DNA from: Drosophila persimilis
Lineage: Eukaryota; Arthropoda; Insecta; Diptera; Drosophilidae
Direction: 5' to 3'
Length of the DNA stretch: 64,000 bases
NCBI RefSeq assembly: GCF_003286085.1
Contig: NW_020825288.1
Coordinates: 5,642,001 to 5,706,000 of the forward strand
How positions within the stretch are numbered: position 1 is the first letter of the stretch; the number at the start of each line of letters is the position of its first letter. Below are positions 45,995-59,800 of the stretch, in pieces. The position numbers and the translations under genes were made by a program. The notes under the pieces are model-generated. The model made no database searches, was not told the origin of the DNA, and was given only the letters and a program-made list of their open reading frames with translations.

Positions 45995-48900
45995 CTGCAA
46001 TGGTAAGGGAAAAGTTTTTTGCGCTGAGTAAATCGTGAAAAAGTAATCTTAAGGTCGCCTCATTAGTTGCCCATTGAACTTGCCGCCCCTGACCCACAGG
46101 ATGCTGGACCCAGTGACAAAGCCATTTCCGTCCGACTCCTGAGATGGCCGAAATGCTCCCATTTTCTGGCCATTTTCTTGGTCGTTGTTTTTTGCGCAGT
46201 TGGCGCAAATTCATTTAGCTGAAAAATGACTTTTCGCAGCATTTTGTCACGCTGCGGGGACGGAGGGGGGGCGCAGGGGGCTTTGGGGCAGACAGAGAAC
46301 CGGATGCTGGGCGCAAAATATTTACAACCACTTTGGCTCCTATTATTTCGGGCGCTGCGAAGAAAACTTTATCCACACCCGGAGGATGCAGCAAGACAAA
46401 GCTGCAGTCGATGCTTTTCAATTATTTCGCATGCAATTTTCCGTGGCATAAAACTCCAAGGACTCCAAGGACTACACGCGGAGTGAGTGCCTTGTAATTT
46501 TCTACTTCTTCTGCTGCCTGTCTGGCCGTGGCAATTATTTTTATTGGAGCCGACGACTTGCAACAGCAGCGGCGGCAGGCTGCATCTCCTAGACAGGAAA
46601 TTAACACCTAAAATTCCAAGAGGAAGAGGGAATCTATGAAGACCCTTTGTAGCAGCAGAAGGTGTGAAAATATTTAATTAAATTAACAGACAACAGCAGC
46701 AACAAAAGATCAGGCCGGCAGCAACATCGGAATACACCAGGAAGTGCCCCCTCCAACCCATAGCCAGGGGGGAGGGGCCTAGTACATAATAATTGTTGTA
46801 ATTAAGTAATTTTCGTTTTTTCTTCTTCTTTTGGCCAAGAGGCACAGCCCAGGCACCCAGGAAGCTGCCCTTAATGCAGGAAACTCCGGCAAACAATTTA
46901 AATTCATTTCGCGCTAAAATGGCGCCACAAACTACCGAAAGCACGCGCACACCCCACCCACCCCACCTCCTTGTGCCCTTTGTTTCGGCGGAGTCTTGGG
47001 CGGGTGGGCGTGGCCGTGTGCCACGGAATGTGTAGGTGCGAAGCGAGGCAGCCAGCATGACTCCAGGAAAGGGCCGCAGGCCGCCTTCCCCTAATCTACG
47101 GGATGCTTATTTAATTAAAAAAAAAAGATTTCCCAGTTCCCGAGGAGGAGGAGGAGGAGGAGCACGCATTGGAAATGAATCGGAGAACAAAAGAAATTCC
47201 CCTACAAATATTTCCAATCCCAAAAAATTCTTTCAAAAACTTGACAAAAAAAGACAAATAATTCGTGGAAATTCACATTTAATTGTTCAATTTTCCAGGT
47301 ATTTTCATTCACATACTCCTGGGACACCGAATAAGGCCCCTCCTCCTCTTGAATTCTCCTTAATCCCGAGCCTGGCCCCACTGTACAGTACAGAGCCGTG
47401 GCAAATTATGCGCTTGCAGCACTTGCCAAGTAATAAAAGCCAACCAATTAAGCGTGGCTAAGACCCAGGCTGGAACTGGAACAGGAGCAGGCTCTGAGGA
47501 CCAAGGACTGTGCCGCCTCTTGGGCGTCAAGTGTCGTAAGCCAAAGCCAAACGGAAGGCGTTGACGCAGGAAAAAGGAAAGCAAAAAACGCGAAAAGAAA
47601 AGAAAAGATGAGAAGTTCCAGAAGGAAATGGGTTCAAAGGGTGTTCACGGGGGGGGTGTGGGGTGTGGGCTGAGGCAAGCCTTTGTCTGCGAGCGGAAAA
47701 AGTTAAAATTGCTCTTAATCTAATAGCAACATAATAATCATAATCATAATATCGTTTGCCTTCACATGCGCTCCCTCTCTCTCCCTCTCTATCCCTCTCT
47801 GTTTTTCTCTGTCTTTCCTTTCAGCGCTGCCATTAACGCCGCATTTTCCCGTATTATTTTCGCGTTGATGGCGCCATTTTGGCTTACAGTTTGGCTGCCT
47901 GCTAATGGCATTTATTTGTTGTTGCTTCCACTCCTGTCCCTGCCCCTGCCCCAGTCCCTGCCCCAGCTTAATGCGCTAAGAAATCTTATTGTGCACACAC
48001 TCCCACGTACTCTTATAGGCTGTCAGATAAACTAAGTGCCCGCCCGTCCCGCTTCCAACTGATGAGAGATGAAGTTGTTAAGTCAAAACTTGCTCTGCTC
48101 TGCTCCTTCCAGCTTTGTCGCCTTCAATGCGGCTTCTTAGTGCTGATGAAACCCTATATATCGATGGCCAATGCTGGGAACAAAAAACGCGCATAAATAC
48201 TCGTTCAACAGCTTAACAACAATCAACACACACACAAGGCAGGAGGCAGACAGCAAAGGACTGCCCCTGATCGGGGAATTGAAGTTTTCACCCCGTGGAA
48301 GCATCAACAAACTTTGCCGCCACACTTGGGGCCAGTGCTGTTCATTCTCCCAGAGAATTATCTAATTTGTTGAAGTTCCTTAAGCAGGCATCACACACCA
48401 GAGACCACACACCGGAGACCAGAGACCATCAAAGACATGGCACCAGGGGAGGGCGGGGATTCCACTCTTGCAGGCTGAATCCCCATTGATTGGATGTATA
48501 GAACCACCTTCTGCCGATGATCTCTGGGTTAACGGAGACAAGTTGAAGTCGCAGACTTTTCGAGTTTAAAGCCACTCAATGCATTTTTCATTAGCTCAAG
48601 CGCAAAAAAAAAAAACTACAAGCCTGCGTGAGGCATTGCTTGTTGCAGCTGCTGCTGCTCTGCCATCCTGGCTGTCATCCTGTCAAGGACGTCTGTGCGC
48701 AGCGCTCGGGGAAAATGAACTGCCATCCAGGAGTGAAACTTGAAATGCAAACATTGATGGCAAACTTTTAACTTTTGCCGTGACGTGTGTCGTCCTTGTG
48801 CTCCGTGCTCCATGCCCCAGCCCCAGCCCCCCTCCCCGGCACACTTCCGGTACGTGCGTCAGCAGCAGTTGCAGCTCCAGTGGCAGCCAAATACAAAATG

Positions 48901-51900
48901 GTAAGCATACTTATAAGCATTTGCTCTTGTTCCTGCTTGTTGGCGGACATAACTGCAAAACTTTTACGTCCTGCAGTTGCCTTCCGGAATCACGCGTTCG
49001 CTCCCGACCCGCCCCCCTTGCACCGGAGTCCTACGATTCGTGTGATTCGTCCGATTCTCCCCAAAGTAAATGAAATTATGCTGCCGTGGGGCGAGTAGAT
49101 GGGGAAAATATGTAAGCTGCTTGGATGCCAAAAGGCGCACTGCCGAATGTTGCCCCTGCTGTTGCTTTGTTGCTTTGTTGGTTGTAAATCTTCAATAAAT
49201 GCTTTACGAGAGGGAACAATAAGACATGGCAACACTGGCGCTACATTACACTCAGACAATGCCGCAGTGGAGTCCCTCCAGCTCCTCGGGCTCTCTGTCG
49301 TTGTCTGTGATGAAAGGCGATACTTTCCATACAATATCATTCTTGTCTCTCAACTCCTTGTCTGGGTCCTGCTTCTGGTACTTTGCTAACGGTGTCTCAT
49401 GTTGCCCTGGTTCCTTCGGAGAGGGCACACTGTAATTGTATAGCGATCCGGTTACTTCCTGGAAACACTCTTTGGGCCAAAAACCTGCTCGTTCGGTGTC
49501 TCTGTGATTTATGCCCACTCATTAAATGTCCCCAAAATTCGACTTAGCAACAGGTCAAGGATTCACAAATTAAATTCCACCGCACAATCCGTAGGGAGCT
49601 GCAATCTATTGGCCAGCCATATGATATAATTCAATTGAAGTGGTTTCTACTCGGTGGCTCCTATTATCCGACTAATTATTGCACTTGAGTGAACACAATT
49701 GCCTTCTAATTGAGTTGAGTCTCCATCACACATAAACCCAAAACAGTGCGAGCAAGTCTCGGGATATAATCAGCCGAGTGTCCTTCCGGTCTCTGTATGC
49801 ATTATGACAAACTTTTATTGGCCCTTAGATTATATGCGGCTCTGTCTCCGGCGGGCAGGTCCTTTTAGTTTCATGCACAGGCGAAATGCCAGAGGTAAAT
49901 GCCTGACAACTGCAAATGTTTGGCCTGTCTGCCCGTCGGGGGATGTCCGGGCTGTGTGTGCTGCTGTGGCCAGCAGGCAAATGTCTGACAAATCTGTTGC
50001 ATTATGGGAGCCATATGCTGCTGCTGCTTCCGATGTTGATGTTGATCCTGGGTCGCCTATCGATTTGTCGACATGTCAACGTGCATGTCTGGGGCCCCCC
50101 CATAAATTTTGGACTCTGATTAGTGCTGCAGGAATAGTGCCCCATCTCCTGTTTCCTGTGGCAACGCTAAATGTCTGCCTGCCAATTTCTTTTCCTCGTT
50201 TTTCCTCTGCCTTCACGCACAGCGCCAACAGGTGGCACTGTTTGGTTTGGTCAATTAATTAACGCAAACTGTGAACAGTGACACGCCCACCAGTGCCGCC
50301 GCCGCCCCCCCACCCAACGTCCTGTTTGCCAATTACACATGTAAAAGCAGCTCTGGACAAATGTTTTGCGGTCTGGCCATAAATATTATAGGTAATTGCC
50401 TTGAAATTACACCCGCCATGGAAATAAGGGTACGCATTCTTGCTTTAATTGTAAATTGCATTCACCTACCATTCAGTCATTCAGTCATTCAGTTATTCAG
50501 TCATTCAGCCATTCAGCCATGCAGTCATTCAGCCATCCAGCACACGGATTTCAATTCGTTTTGCGTATCTGATTGAGTGACGGCTTCATGGCTTTTGTGG
50601 TCTCATTGGATCCCTCCACTGTCCCCTGTCCCCTGTCCCCTCTCCCTCCCCCTCAATCTTGTTGTGTGCTTTGCTGTCTGTCTATCTGTCTGTCTGTCAG
50701 TGGATGTGTGGCATCAACAAGCTGACAAATTAGCTTCACATTTGTTTGTCATTTCATTTCTATTTGTTGTTGTCTGTGGAAATATTTTCCAATTTTTCCT
50801 TTTTTTTACGAATTGTTTGTATTTATTTTTTTGTGTTTTTTAAATGCAAATTGCATAATTTATTGCAGTTTATGCTTTGATTTATGCATTTGTATTCTTT
50901 CAACTCTGAACTTTAATGTTTTGTTTCCCTCGGAATTTATGGGAATTTCTTTTATGATTTAAATGGCATTTTATGACGGGTAATGTGATTTTAATAGAGC
51001 AGCGGGGAATTGAATTCACTTTGATATTTATGAGAGTTCTTTCTGCTTACCCCGCCCCTCTTCAGCGTTTCTTTTGTTAAGCGCTAATAAAATAATTCAT
51101 TCATTCATTCATTCATTGCGGAGCATTTTGCATTTTGCATTTGGGGGAAAAGTGTTTTCCTTGGCTCTGCTTTGCTTTGCCTTTCAAATGCAATTCGATT
51201 AAACCCCAATTTGAGTGAGTGTCGGAGATACAATGCAAATTTCAGGATAAATATGACTTAAACAAAGCCAGGCAGCAATCGGGCCTAAAGGCTTCGAACT
51301 TGGCAACTTCTGGGAGCTTCAGGGGAGCGGAACCCCCTCTCAGGCAGTCCATTAAAACAAGTGTCCCCCGGAAGAGAGTGGGAAGTGGCTTTGAAGGCTT
51401 TGCCTTATGTTTAAGTAATTGGCAAAGGGCTTAGGCCGGTGTGTTTTGGCCAACGAAACCTTTTTTCCACCTGAAAACCCCCCCCAAAGGGGGCTGCGAT
51501 AAACAAATGGCAAACAAATACACAACTAATATGAAATCCCTGGGATTATCCCATGGAAATTTTTGCTTTGTTTTGCTTTTTTTTATAGATTTTTATAGAG
51601 TACCAACGAAACGCATTACAAGGAACAAAGAGGGGGGAAAAACAGAAAACAACAGAAATAGGAGACTGATAATCCCCTGGAAAAATACGTAGATGGGTCC
51701 CCTCCCCCCCTCTTAACAATAGAAAGTGTTTGACGCTTAGATGTGAACAAAAAAACGAAACGAAAATAAGAAAATTTCATTTCACTTTTTGCCCCACCCC
51801 CCAACCCCCCCGTGGCATTAGCATATTTTCCAGTAGATGCCAGAGGGATGGGGGGGAGGCTTCCACACAATTGCACGGCAGCGATGACGACGAGGCAGCA

Positions 51901-53616
51901 ACGCACAAATTGAAGGGGCAACATCTCCAGCTGGTTGCCACGGCGACAACGAACGCGCAAAAGAACAAAGCATCGCCCCCGAATGGCATTTGTGGGTAAA
52001 CCGGGACTGGCACTGGCACTGGCACTGGCACTGGTTTCTCGGGTAAATCAAGAAATTAATCCCTTCAACAGCTGCCACAACAGCAGCGCGGCAGCAGCAG
52101 TGCGGCAGCACCAAACAAATAATGAAAAGTATATTTATTTTCTTTTTCGTTGTGCGCCTATAAACACAACAATGAATGGGGAATCAAGCTGATGAAGAAT
52201 GATATAATAACAATATTCGCCGTTCGCCCAGCAGATGAGCCATAAAAAAATCACAACACCCACAGCAACGGGCCACAGGAGGGAGGGGCAACGGCAACGG
52301 ACCACAGAAGGGAGGGAAGAAGGGGCAACATCATCCCAGAGACCCAAAGTGGGGGGGGGGGACAATGATAATAAAAAATGTGACAAGTGATACAAAGTAA
52401 ATACATGCGAAATATGAAACGAGAGACAGACGCATCGCAGCCGAGGCCCAGGAGGAGGCAAAAGAGCAATGAATGGCAATATGTATCTACAGATATGCAT
52501 GGCCAGCCGTATCGGTATCGGTATCTGTATCTGCAGCAATTCCCGCGGCATCTGCTGTTTTTTTTTTGCGCTCTGCTGCTGCCTGGCCGCCTCCGATCGG
52601 TTTATATTATTTCTTTCCTTTTTTTTCCTGCCGCCCGCCAGTCGTGTGTGGCATTCATTCTCGTTCAGAGTTTTGTGCTCCTTTTTGGCACTGCCGGTGG
52701 TAAGCCTCTTTTTATGGCTGTAATGGAACGTAACCGGGAGAGAGAGAGAGAGAGAGAGGGGGAGAGAGACCACGGCATGCCCACTGGCCATTGCACGATG
52801 AGTTATGGCTTAATTGTGATGTCAGCAAACGGCGGAGGCGGAGTTTTGAGCTATGAAATTTTGTTTGACAGCAAGCAGCCGCGGTAGAGGTTTTTTATAC
52901 CCTGCTGTTGGCTGAGTAATTCCTAATATATATTCCCATACGCCCGGGAGCGTATTTAAATTCCCAGGATACGAGAAAAACGCCCAAGGAGGGCCACCAC
53001 ACTTCAGTAAATCCTCCTTTTGACGCGTAATACCCGGCGTATGTGCAACATTCTCAATAAATAACACTGGCTGACACCTCTCTCGGCCCCAGTCGGTGGC
53101 ACGGGATGAAGTGACATTTACACAATGGTTATGATGTCGATATGCGCGATATGTGGGAGCCATCACTCATCTCATCTGGCGGCGGGGCCAGTCTCTGTGT
53201 CTCCGCTGTGCCTGTGCCTCTGTGACTCTGTGCCTCTGTGCGAGGAAGCGCTGATGATATGAATGAATTATGTGGGCAACGTGCAGTCTGGAGGGGGCAT
53301 GGGGCTCCTCTGCTCTGCCTGTGTCGACATGCGTTTAACTTGCGGCAATTTTGTAACATGCCAGCAGACGGGAGACGGGAGACGGGAGACGTGAGACGGG
53401 CAACGGGAGACGGGGCAGATGAGACGATGGGAGACATTGTTCGAGCAGCAGCAGCATCAGGAGAAGTATAAGCATCAGCATGGAGAACACAACCTGCTGC
53501 TGCTGGTGCTGCTGCTGCTGCTGCTTCTGTTGGTGTGGCAGATGTGGCATTGTGTGGCATTGTTCATGTGGCATAATTTAAATAATTGAAAGTTTTACGC
53601 CTGCGCGCATAATGCG

Positions 53617-53618
53617 GT

Positions 53619-53661
<43 letters not shown>
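53617..53661. repeat. CAG trinucleotide run
   Basis: About fifteen near-perfect CAG units. It is not inside any supported coding exon. Confidence 0.9.
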
Positions 53662-53664
<3 letters not shown>

Positions 53665-56600
53665 CTGATGGCCGGATGCCGAATTCCGTATGGAGGCTAG
53701 GGCAGGGCAGGCATCGTCCTGCCATCGTCCTGCAGCTGTCGCTGCAGTTTAATGAGCAGTCCAGGCACCAGGGCCACATGAATGAAATTAACCAATTTCG
53801 CAGACAAATGCAAATGAGCAGCGACTAAAAAAATACTCGTCTACACGAGAGCCACCTTCCACAGCCACTCCTCTGCCTCTCAGCCCTCTCTCTTGGTCTT
53901 CATGGGACGCATCCTGCGTTGTTTAATTTTCAACCCGTCGGCCATTTCAGACGCGAATTCAAATTAAATGATCACAAATGCCACACAGCGCCCAACGCCC
54001 GTTCAAATAGACAAATGTGCCGCTGCCTGGGGCATAGACAGAGACAGAGACAGAGACAGAGGGAGAGCAAAGCAGCCAGAGATAGAGATACAGATACAGA
54101 TACAGACAACCCTTTTCGGTTCCACTTCCTGCTCCCCAAACCATCGGATACGATGGTTAGCCTGCCCCCTAGGTACGGTGCGAGTACGTGAGTGCAAACT
54201 GCTTACGTTCGTATCATACAAATCATGCAGCTGCCATAAATTCTAAATTGCCAGCCATTTTAGCAGACACACACAGCTACAGCAGAGGGAGATAGACTAG
54301 GCATTGGGGCAGAGTGAGAGAGAGAGGGGCTAGACCGTGTCTGGACAATGGCCGGAGGGCCAAAGGGGCGCTGGTTGACTGATAAAAACGATGCTGCTGT
54401 CGGAGAGTAAGTTCAACAGCATCGAAGCGGGCAGGCCCCACAGTGGTCCAAAGGCAGATGAAACCGCCCACAAAAGATACAAAAGCCAACGATCTTCCTT
54501 TGGTTTTTGCAGTGAAATGTTGTTACCCAAAGAGCATAGGGATATAGATCCTATATAAAAGGTTTTGGACCCCTGTGCCTGCGAGAAGAAGGCGGTATTT
54601 CCTGTATTTCCATGGGTTTTCCATCTTTTGGGAGCCACTGTGCTCTGTCTAACCGAATTGTGAGCGAAACATAATGAGACTTGACATGTTATTTGCTCAT
54701 TGAACGGTCACTGGGTGTGTGATTGAGTGTGAGTGGCAGACAGGCAGACCGTCTGGCGAGTTGTGCCACGCCCTGGACTGCCACTGAGGAGTTGTGACTG
54801 AAAGTCCCGCTTTTGTAAATAAATTGAGTATGTGCCACACACCACACCATGCACCCCTCCCCGCCCCCTGCTGCTCTGTCCCCTCCACTCGTTGGTCAAA
54901 TGCAAAATTCTATTTGTTCTAGAGTCAAAATATGCATCAGGGCCAGCAGCAGCAGCTCTCGACTCGTATTATTTTAACTTTTTTATGCTTTTCATATGCT
55001 GCTTTGCTCCTTTTTTTTATGGCGCTGCTGTGCTCCTTGGGTGCTCCACGAGTGTTGCCCCTGGACTCTAGCCTCATTATTTTTATTGGATTCTTCAGCT
55101 CGTTGCTCGCTCGGGGACTGGGGAATATGATAATGTGAGCACTTCAAACGGGTTCAATAGAACCGTTCGCTCTGAAAGAATACATGTAGGAGGATGTATA
55201 CGAGTCTCATCGCTAATCCGGGCTCTCAAAGATTGCAGTTCATGTTGTAACCACCAGGCATGGACCCACACACACACAGACACACACACAGACACACAAA
55301 GGCTGCTGTCATGTTGGACTGGAATGCATCTAATGGCATGGCATGGCATATTACACATACGCCCCGTGGCGCATTGTCTAATAAATACAAATTTAGACAG
55401 CATGATTTGCCAGAGCAACGTCCGCCTCGTAGCCAGAACCAAACCGAATGGGGTACCCTCGGGGGGGCGGGTGGCAGTGCGAGTGCAATGCACTTGGGTG
55501 CCACTCGGATCAGCATGAACACGGACACGAGATGGGGCATGGACCTGGGCCTGCAGCTGAACTCGTATATCTATTATTTATTGCTGGCCCGGTGCGTGGG
55601 TTGACCTTTTGCTTCATGTCCTCGCCCGGTAAACTCATCTGACTGCCCTTAATGTGATGTGTCCGTGTCCAACAGGGTCATTAGGCACAAGTGGCAATGT
55701 GCTAATTATGCAGCTTATGCAGCAGGAGAAGCACCAGCAGCAGCAGCACCAGCAGCAGCTGCATAAATCTCCGACTGGGGCAACATTGCCAATTATGCAC
55801 TTTGTGGCAGGGCTTGGCCGCACAAAGCCACTTGCCTTGCCTTGCCTTGCCTTGCCTTGCCCCATAAACGGGTCACATAAATCCTGATTTTGCGACTGCT
55901 GCGGCTGCACTCTGTGGCCCAGTCCTGACCTCAAGCAAGACCGAGGAGTCGCATTATGACAAGGCCTGCCCTGCCAAGTGGCATACAGAAAAAAGTCGCT
56001 GCCCCAAATGGACACAGCTGTGCGATAGCTGATCACTATGGGGCATTGCTGAACTCAGGGAAAGCTCCATCTTGTCTTGTCTTGGGCTTTCGGGGACACA
56101 ATGATTTGTGGGCTTTTAGTGTGACTGAAATTTTAATGTGCCGCATCAACACGTTGTAAGCGACAGCCAGCCAAAGACTAGGCCAACGTTGAGTGGCCAA
56201 ATTTCAAATTAAAATTAACATTATGCAAATGTTGTCTATTGCCATTAGACTCCCGGCATTGTCGCGGGTGGCTGCCGCAGCCAAACAAAGGATCGCAAGA
56301 GGGATATATATGCCTTCAGTTCCGGTCCGTTTTCTACTTAAAGCAGGACCTAAGACAGAGGGGAAGACTAGCAAAGTTTTTATGCAAATTAAATGTCTGC
56401 CACTGACGCGCGTGCGTTTTGTTTGCTTAAAGGCCAGGAGGAGGAGTAGCAGGAGCAGCAGGGGAAGCAGGGGAAGCAGTTCCCCCCCGAAGCAATTTCT
56501 GCCGCTAGGGCCGCTAAAACCCGAGGAAAACTTTATTTTAATGAATTTTTTAGCCGCAACGTTGAGCATTTTGAATGTTTGCTTAATTAAAGTGATTGTG

Positions 56601-56800
56601 TGTGTGTGTGTGTGTGTGTAGCCCTCTCTTCCGCCCCCTGCTGCGCTTCATCATCATTAACAAAAATAAGAAGCGCCAGAAGATCTTGCTAAATCAAAAT
56701 AAATACAAATCCGACTAGTGTGAGCCGCAGCGGCAGTCGCCAAAGAAGTTCAAGATTCTGGGGCAACAACTTTTCTTTCTTTCTCTTTCTTCTTCTTTTT

Positions 56801-56828
56801 TTTGGGGGGCGGTGGGGGGGGGGGGGGG
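56801..56828. repeat. G-rich homopolymer tract
   Basis: A run of G interrupted only by CGGT, following a long pyrimidine/TTCTT tract. It could form a G-quadruplex, or its length could be an assembly error. Confidence 0.7.
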
Positions 56829-59800
56829 TCTCTTTAACAACTCTAACCATGGCAATAGCCTTATAATTTTGTAGTCAAGTTTTAGTACTCCCCTGAACTC
56901 CGCTCCTCTCGAATCCCCTCAACTACCGCTTGTTTGTTGTTATTGGTGGGGCCGAGGCCGCTGTGGCTGCCACAATACATGCGCTTTGTTGTTATTATTT
57001 TTCCTGCTTCCGCTGCGCCTACAAAACGAAAGAAACAAAAGCGGTCCAGAGCAGGCAAAAACAATGTTGCACCATGCTGGGGGGCGGCACAAGACAAGCA
57101 ACAGGCTGGGAGGCTGGGAGGCGGGAGGCCTGATGGCTTGATAGGGCTGCTGCAAGAAGGAATGGTGTGGCAGGAGTGTGGCAGCCACTACTTGGACGGA
57201 CTCCACTAGCGCCAGAGCTCGCCAAACCCCCAAAGTTCCTTCGCGCTCTCCCGCTCCCGCTCTCCCTCCCTCCCTCTCTCTATTCTCGAGTGCACTCGCA
57301 GTTGTGGCTGTGTTTTGTTGTTGTTGTTGTTCAAGTTGCTGCCACTTCAGTTGTTGTTGCGTTTTTGTTTGTGCTGCATTTAATTTGATTGCATTTTATT
57401 TACTTTTGCCAGATCTACATATACATAAGAGATGCTGAAAGAGGCGCCTCGCCCTCGGCTGCTGCTGCGGCGGCTACGGCGGCTGCGGCCCGGTTCGTGG
57501 GTTAAATTAATTCCACTTGATACACAATTCTCATCCCGGTCGGCCCCCACAGCTTGCAACATTCTGTGGCTGGTCTCTGCGTATCTGCATCTGGTTTCTG
57601 TTGCCCCCAGAACTTGATTAAGCGCCAATTTATTAGTTATTCCAACTGCAGGACTAGGCCAGGCCTTTCCTTTCAACGCTCTCATGAAATATTTTTCATT
57701 TCTCCCATTTCCATTTCCATCTCCATCTCCGACCAAAAACGAGTAAAACAAACCACATTAGCACACACTCATGAATCGCTCTGCTCGAATGTTGAGTTAT
57801 TCACTCTGCCCACAGCCGAGGGGAGGAGAGAGAGGGTTGGGATTGAGGACTGGGGGCTGTGGGCTGGCAATGGCGCGGAAAGTTATGAGACCATTTTGTG
57901 GGCATATATATGGCTCATATAATTTCTAGTTTCGGTTGCAATTGATTTACTGCATGGCTTCCAATGGCTGCACTTACGAGTATTTGTTGTTCCAGCTTGT
58001 AGTTGTTTTGGTATAATTGCCAGAAACTATTACGTATATCGGAGCACAGAAGATTAATGATGGGAGACCTCTCCCGTAGGGGGTGAAACATCATTAAACA
58101 TGTACGAAGTTGTTCAGAACAATATGATATAATTTTGATTGATTACACAGAATGGATCATGCGAAATATTGCGTATGCCACCCCACAAAGGGGGTTCGAA
58201 TTTTGTCTTAGGGGGCTGGTCTTAGATAACTGGTGGATAATTGTTATTCCAGCTTCCATTTCTATGGTAATGAAATGCCTTTGGGATGCCTTCTGGATCA
58301 CCCGTTTCTCTGATTTATCTCTATGCCTTTTCCCCTTCTTCTAGATACTTTGCCCTTATTTATAAAGTTTTCAAGGTCTTAATCAGTTTCCAACTAAATG
58401 CAAAATGCTGGAAACTGTGTAAATATTTAATGCAAAAATGTTCTCTTAACAGGAAACAGGATATCAGATCTGGCACAAGCAAAATCTAAGTAAACGAAGA
58501 GAGAACTAGCCTGGGATCCGAAGATATAGATACCCATTCAACTAAAGCCGGATAAAAGGTAATAGTTTGTTGGGTAATCGGTCATAGATAGATCTGAGTT
58601 GAGTTTACTTTATACTGGTTTAGGGGTTTGGATATGCTCTCCTTCTCTGCACTCTCGGAAAGTAATAGAGAGAGAGGGTGAGTGTGTGGCAGTAGTTAAT
58701 CACAGGACAAACAAAGCCGTCAGGAAGGAAGCAAGAAAAGTAAAGAAAACCAGAGGAAGCCGAAGAAAAATGAGAGTTACTCAATGAGCTCTCTAGGATT
58801 TCGGATTTCCAACTGACCTTAAGAAGGGTAAGGAAACAGAGCAAGAAACGAGAGAGGGGAGAGGGAGAGTGAGAGAGAGGTTGAGATGTTTACTTAGCAC
58901 ATATTGAAAATGCAGTAAGCAGCAAGACGAGACACGCACAGCAGCGGCAGCAGCAGCGCAGCAGCATCAGCAGCGCAGCAGCAGTAGGAGCAGCGCAGCA
59001 TCAGTAGCAGCAGCAGCGCAGCAGCCGCTCTCTGCACTAATTGCAGCAGTAAAACGAAAAGAGAGGGAGAGACTGTGCGAGAACGAGGTTGGTGGAGGTA
59101 GAGGACGACGCTACGCAAACCCATCACCGTTATACGACGAACCGGCGTCAAAATCAATTAAATGGGCAACAGGCGAACGGTAATTGCAGCTTAAAAATTC
59201 CGCTTCTCCTACTACTCGCTGTCTCTGGCACTCTCTCGCACTCTCTCCCACTCTCTTTGCGAGCCACCCACCCACTCGATGGGAAGCACTTTGCGTTAAT
59301 TGCAGGCAGACGACTCCTCGACTCCGACTCCGACCCCACATTCGATGCTGGGCTATTGAGTGGCTCGGGCGAATGGCAAATAAAAACACAAATTAAACAA
59401 AGTAAATAGAAATTCATCAACGTCATCGTCATCTTCGTCTTCGCCTCCGCCTCCGTCTTCTTCTTCACAGTCACAATAAAATCCACAAACATTTACCGTA
59501 CTTTAACAACGTCAACGGCGACGCTGCAGCATTGCTGCTTTTTTGTTATTCTTGCGCTACAGTTTCCTCTCCTCTCCTTTTTCTGCTCTTTCCCTGTTGT
59601 TTCTCGTGTGTCTGTCCTCCGGTTGTGGTTTCTGTACACAGTACTAGGAAAATCTAAGGGTATATCCACTTGATATTTGGTATAACTATGAGAACGTTAT
59701 GGCTTTCTACCGATAGACCAGATATAGTATGGACTTGGTAGCTCCTACGCAAAGAAAATAGCCCTGAGCACCGAATGGTTACACCTAGATTTTTGCACCA

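Noticed and set aside
47036-47461. 141-codon plus-strand frame
   Set aside because: It spans A-runs and GGA repeats and has no recognisable domain, promoter or splice context.
52135-52791. 218-codon minus-strand frame with a hydrophobic stretch (VAVGVVIFLWLICW)
   Set aside because: Mostly low-complexity ([18 protein letters not shown]). There are no convincing splice borders around the hydrophobic part.
57978-58094. Possible minus-strand coding exon beginning MMFHPLRERSPIINLL and ending KLEQQIL at a strong GTAAGT donor
   Set aside because: The open frame and donor are attractive, but codon use is AT-rich unlike the true collagen exons. No upstream acceptor or membrane segment supports it, and its phase does not fit the first collagen exon without another exon. 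Left as unproven.
58894-59157. Hydrophobic Leu/Ala/Cys-rich minus-strand frame as the collagen membrane segment
   Set aside because: It is the translation of CAG/GCAGCA repeats, and the only donor-like site follows an in-frame stop.
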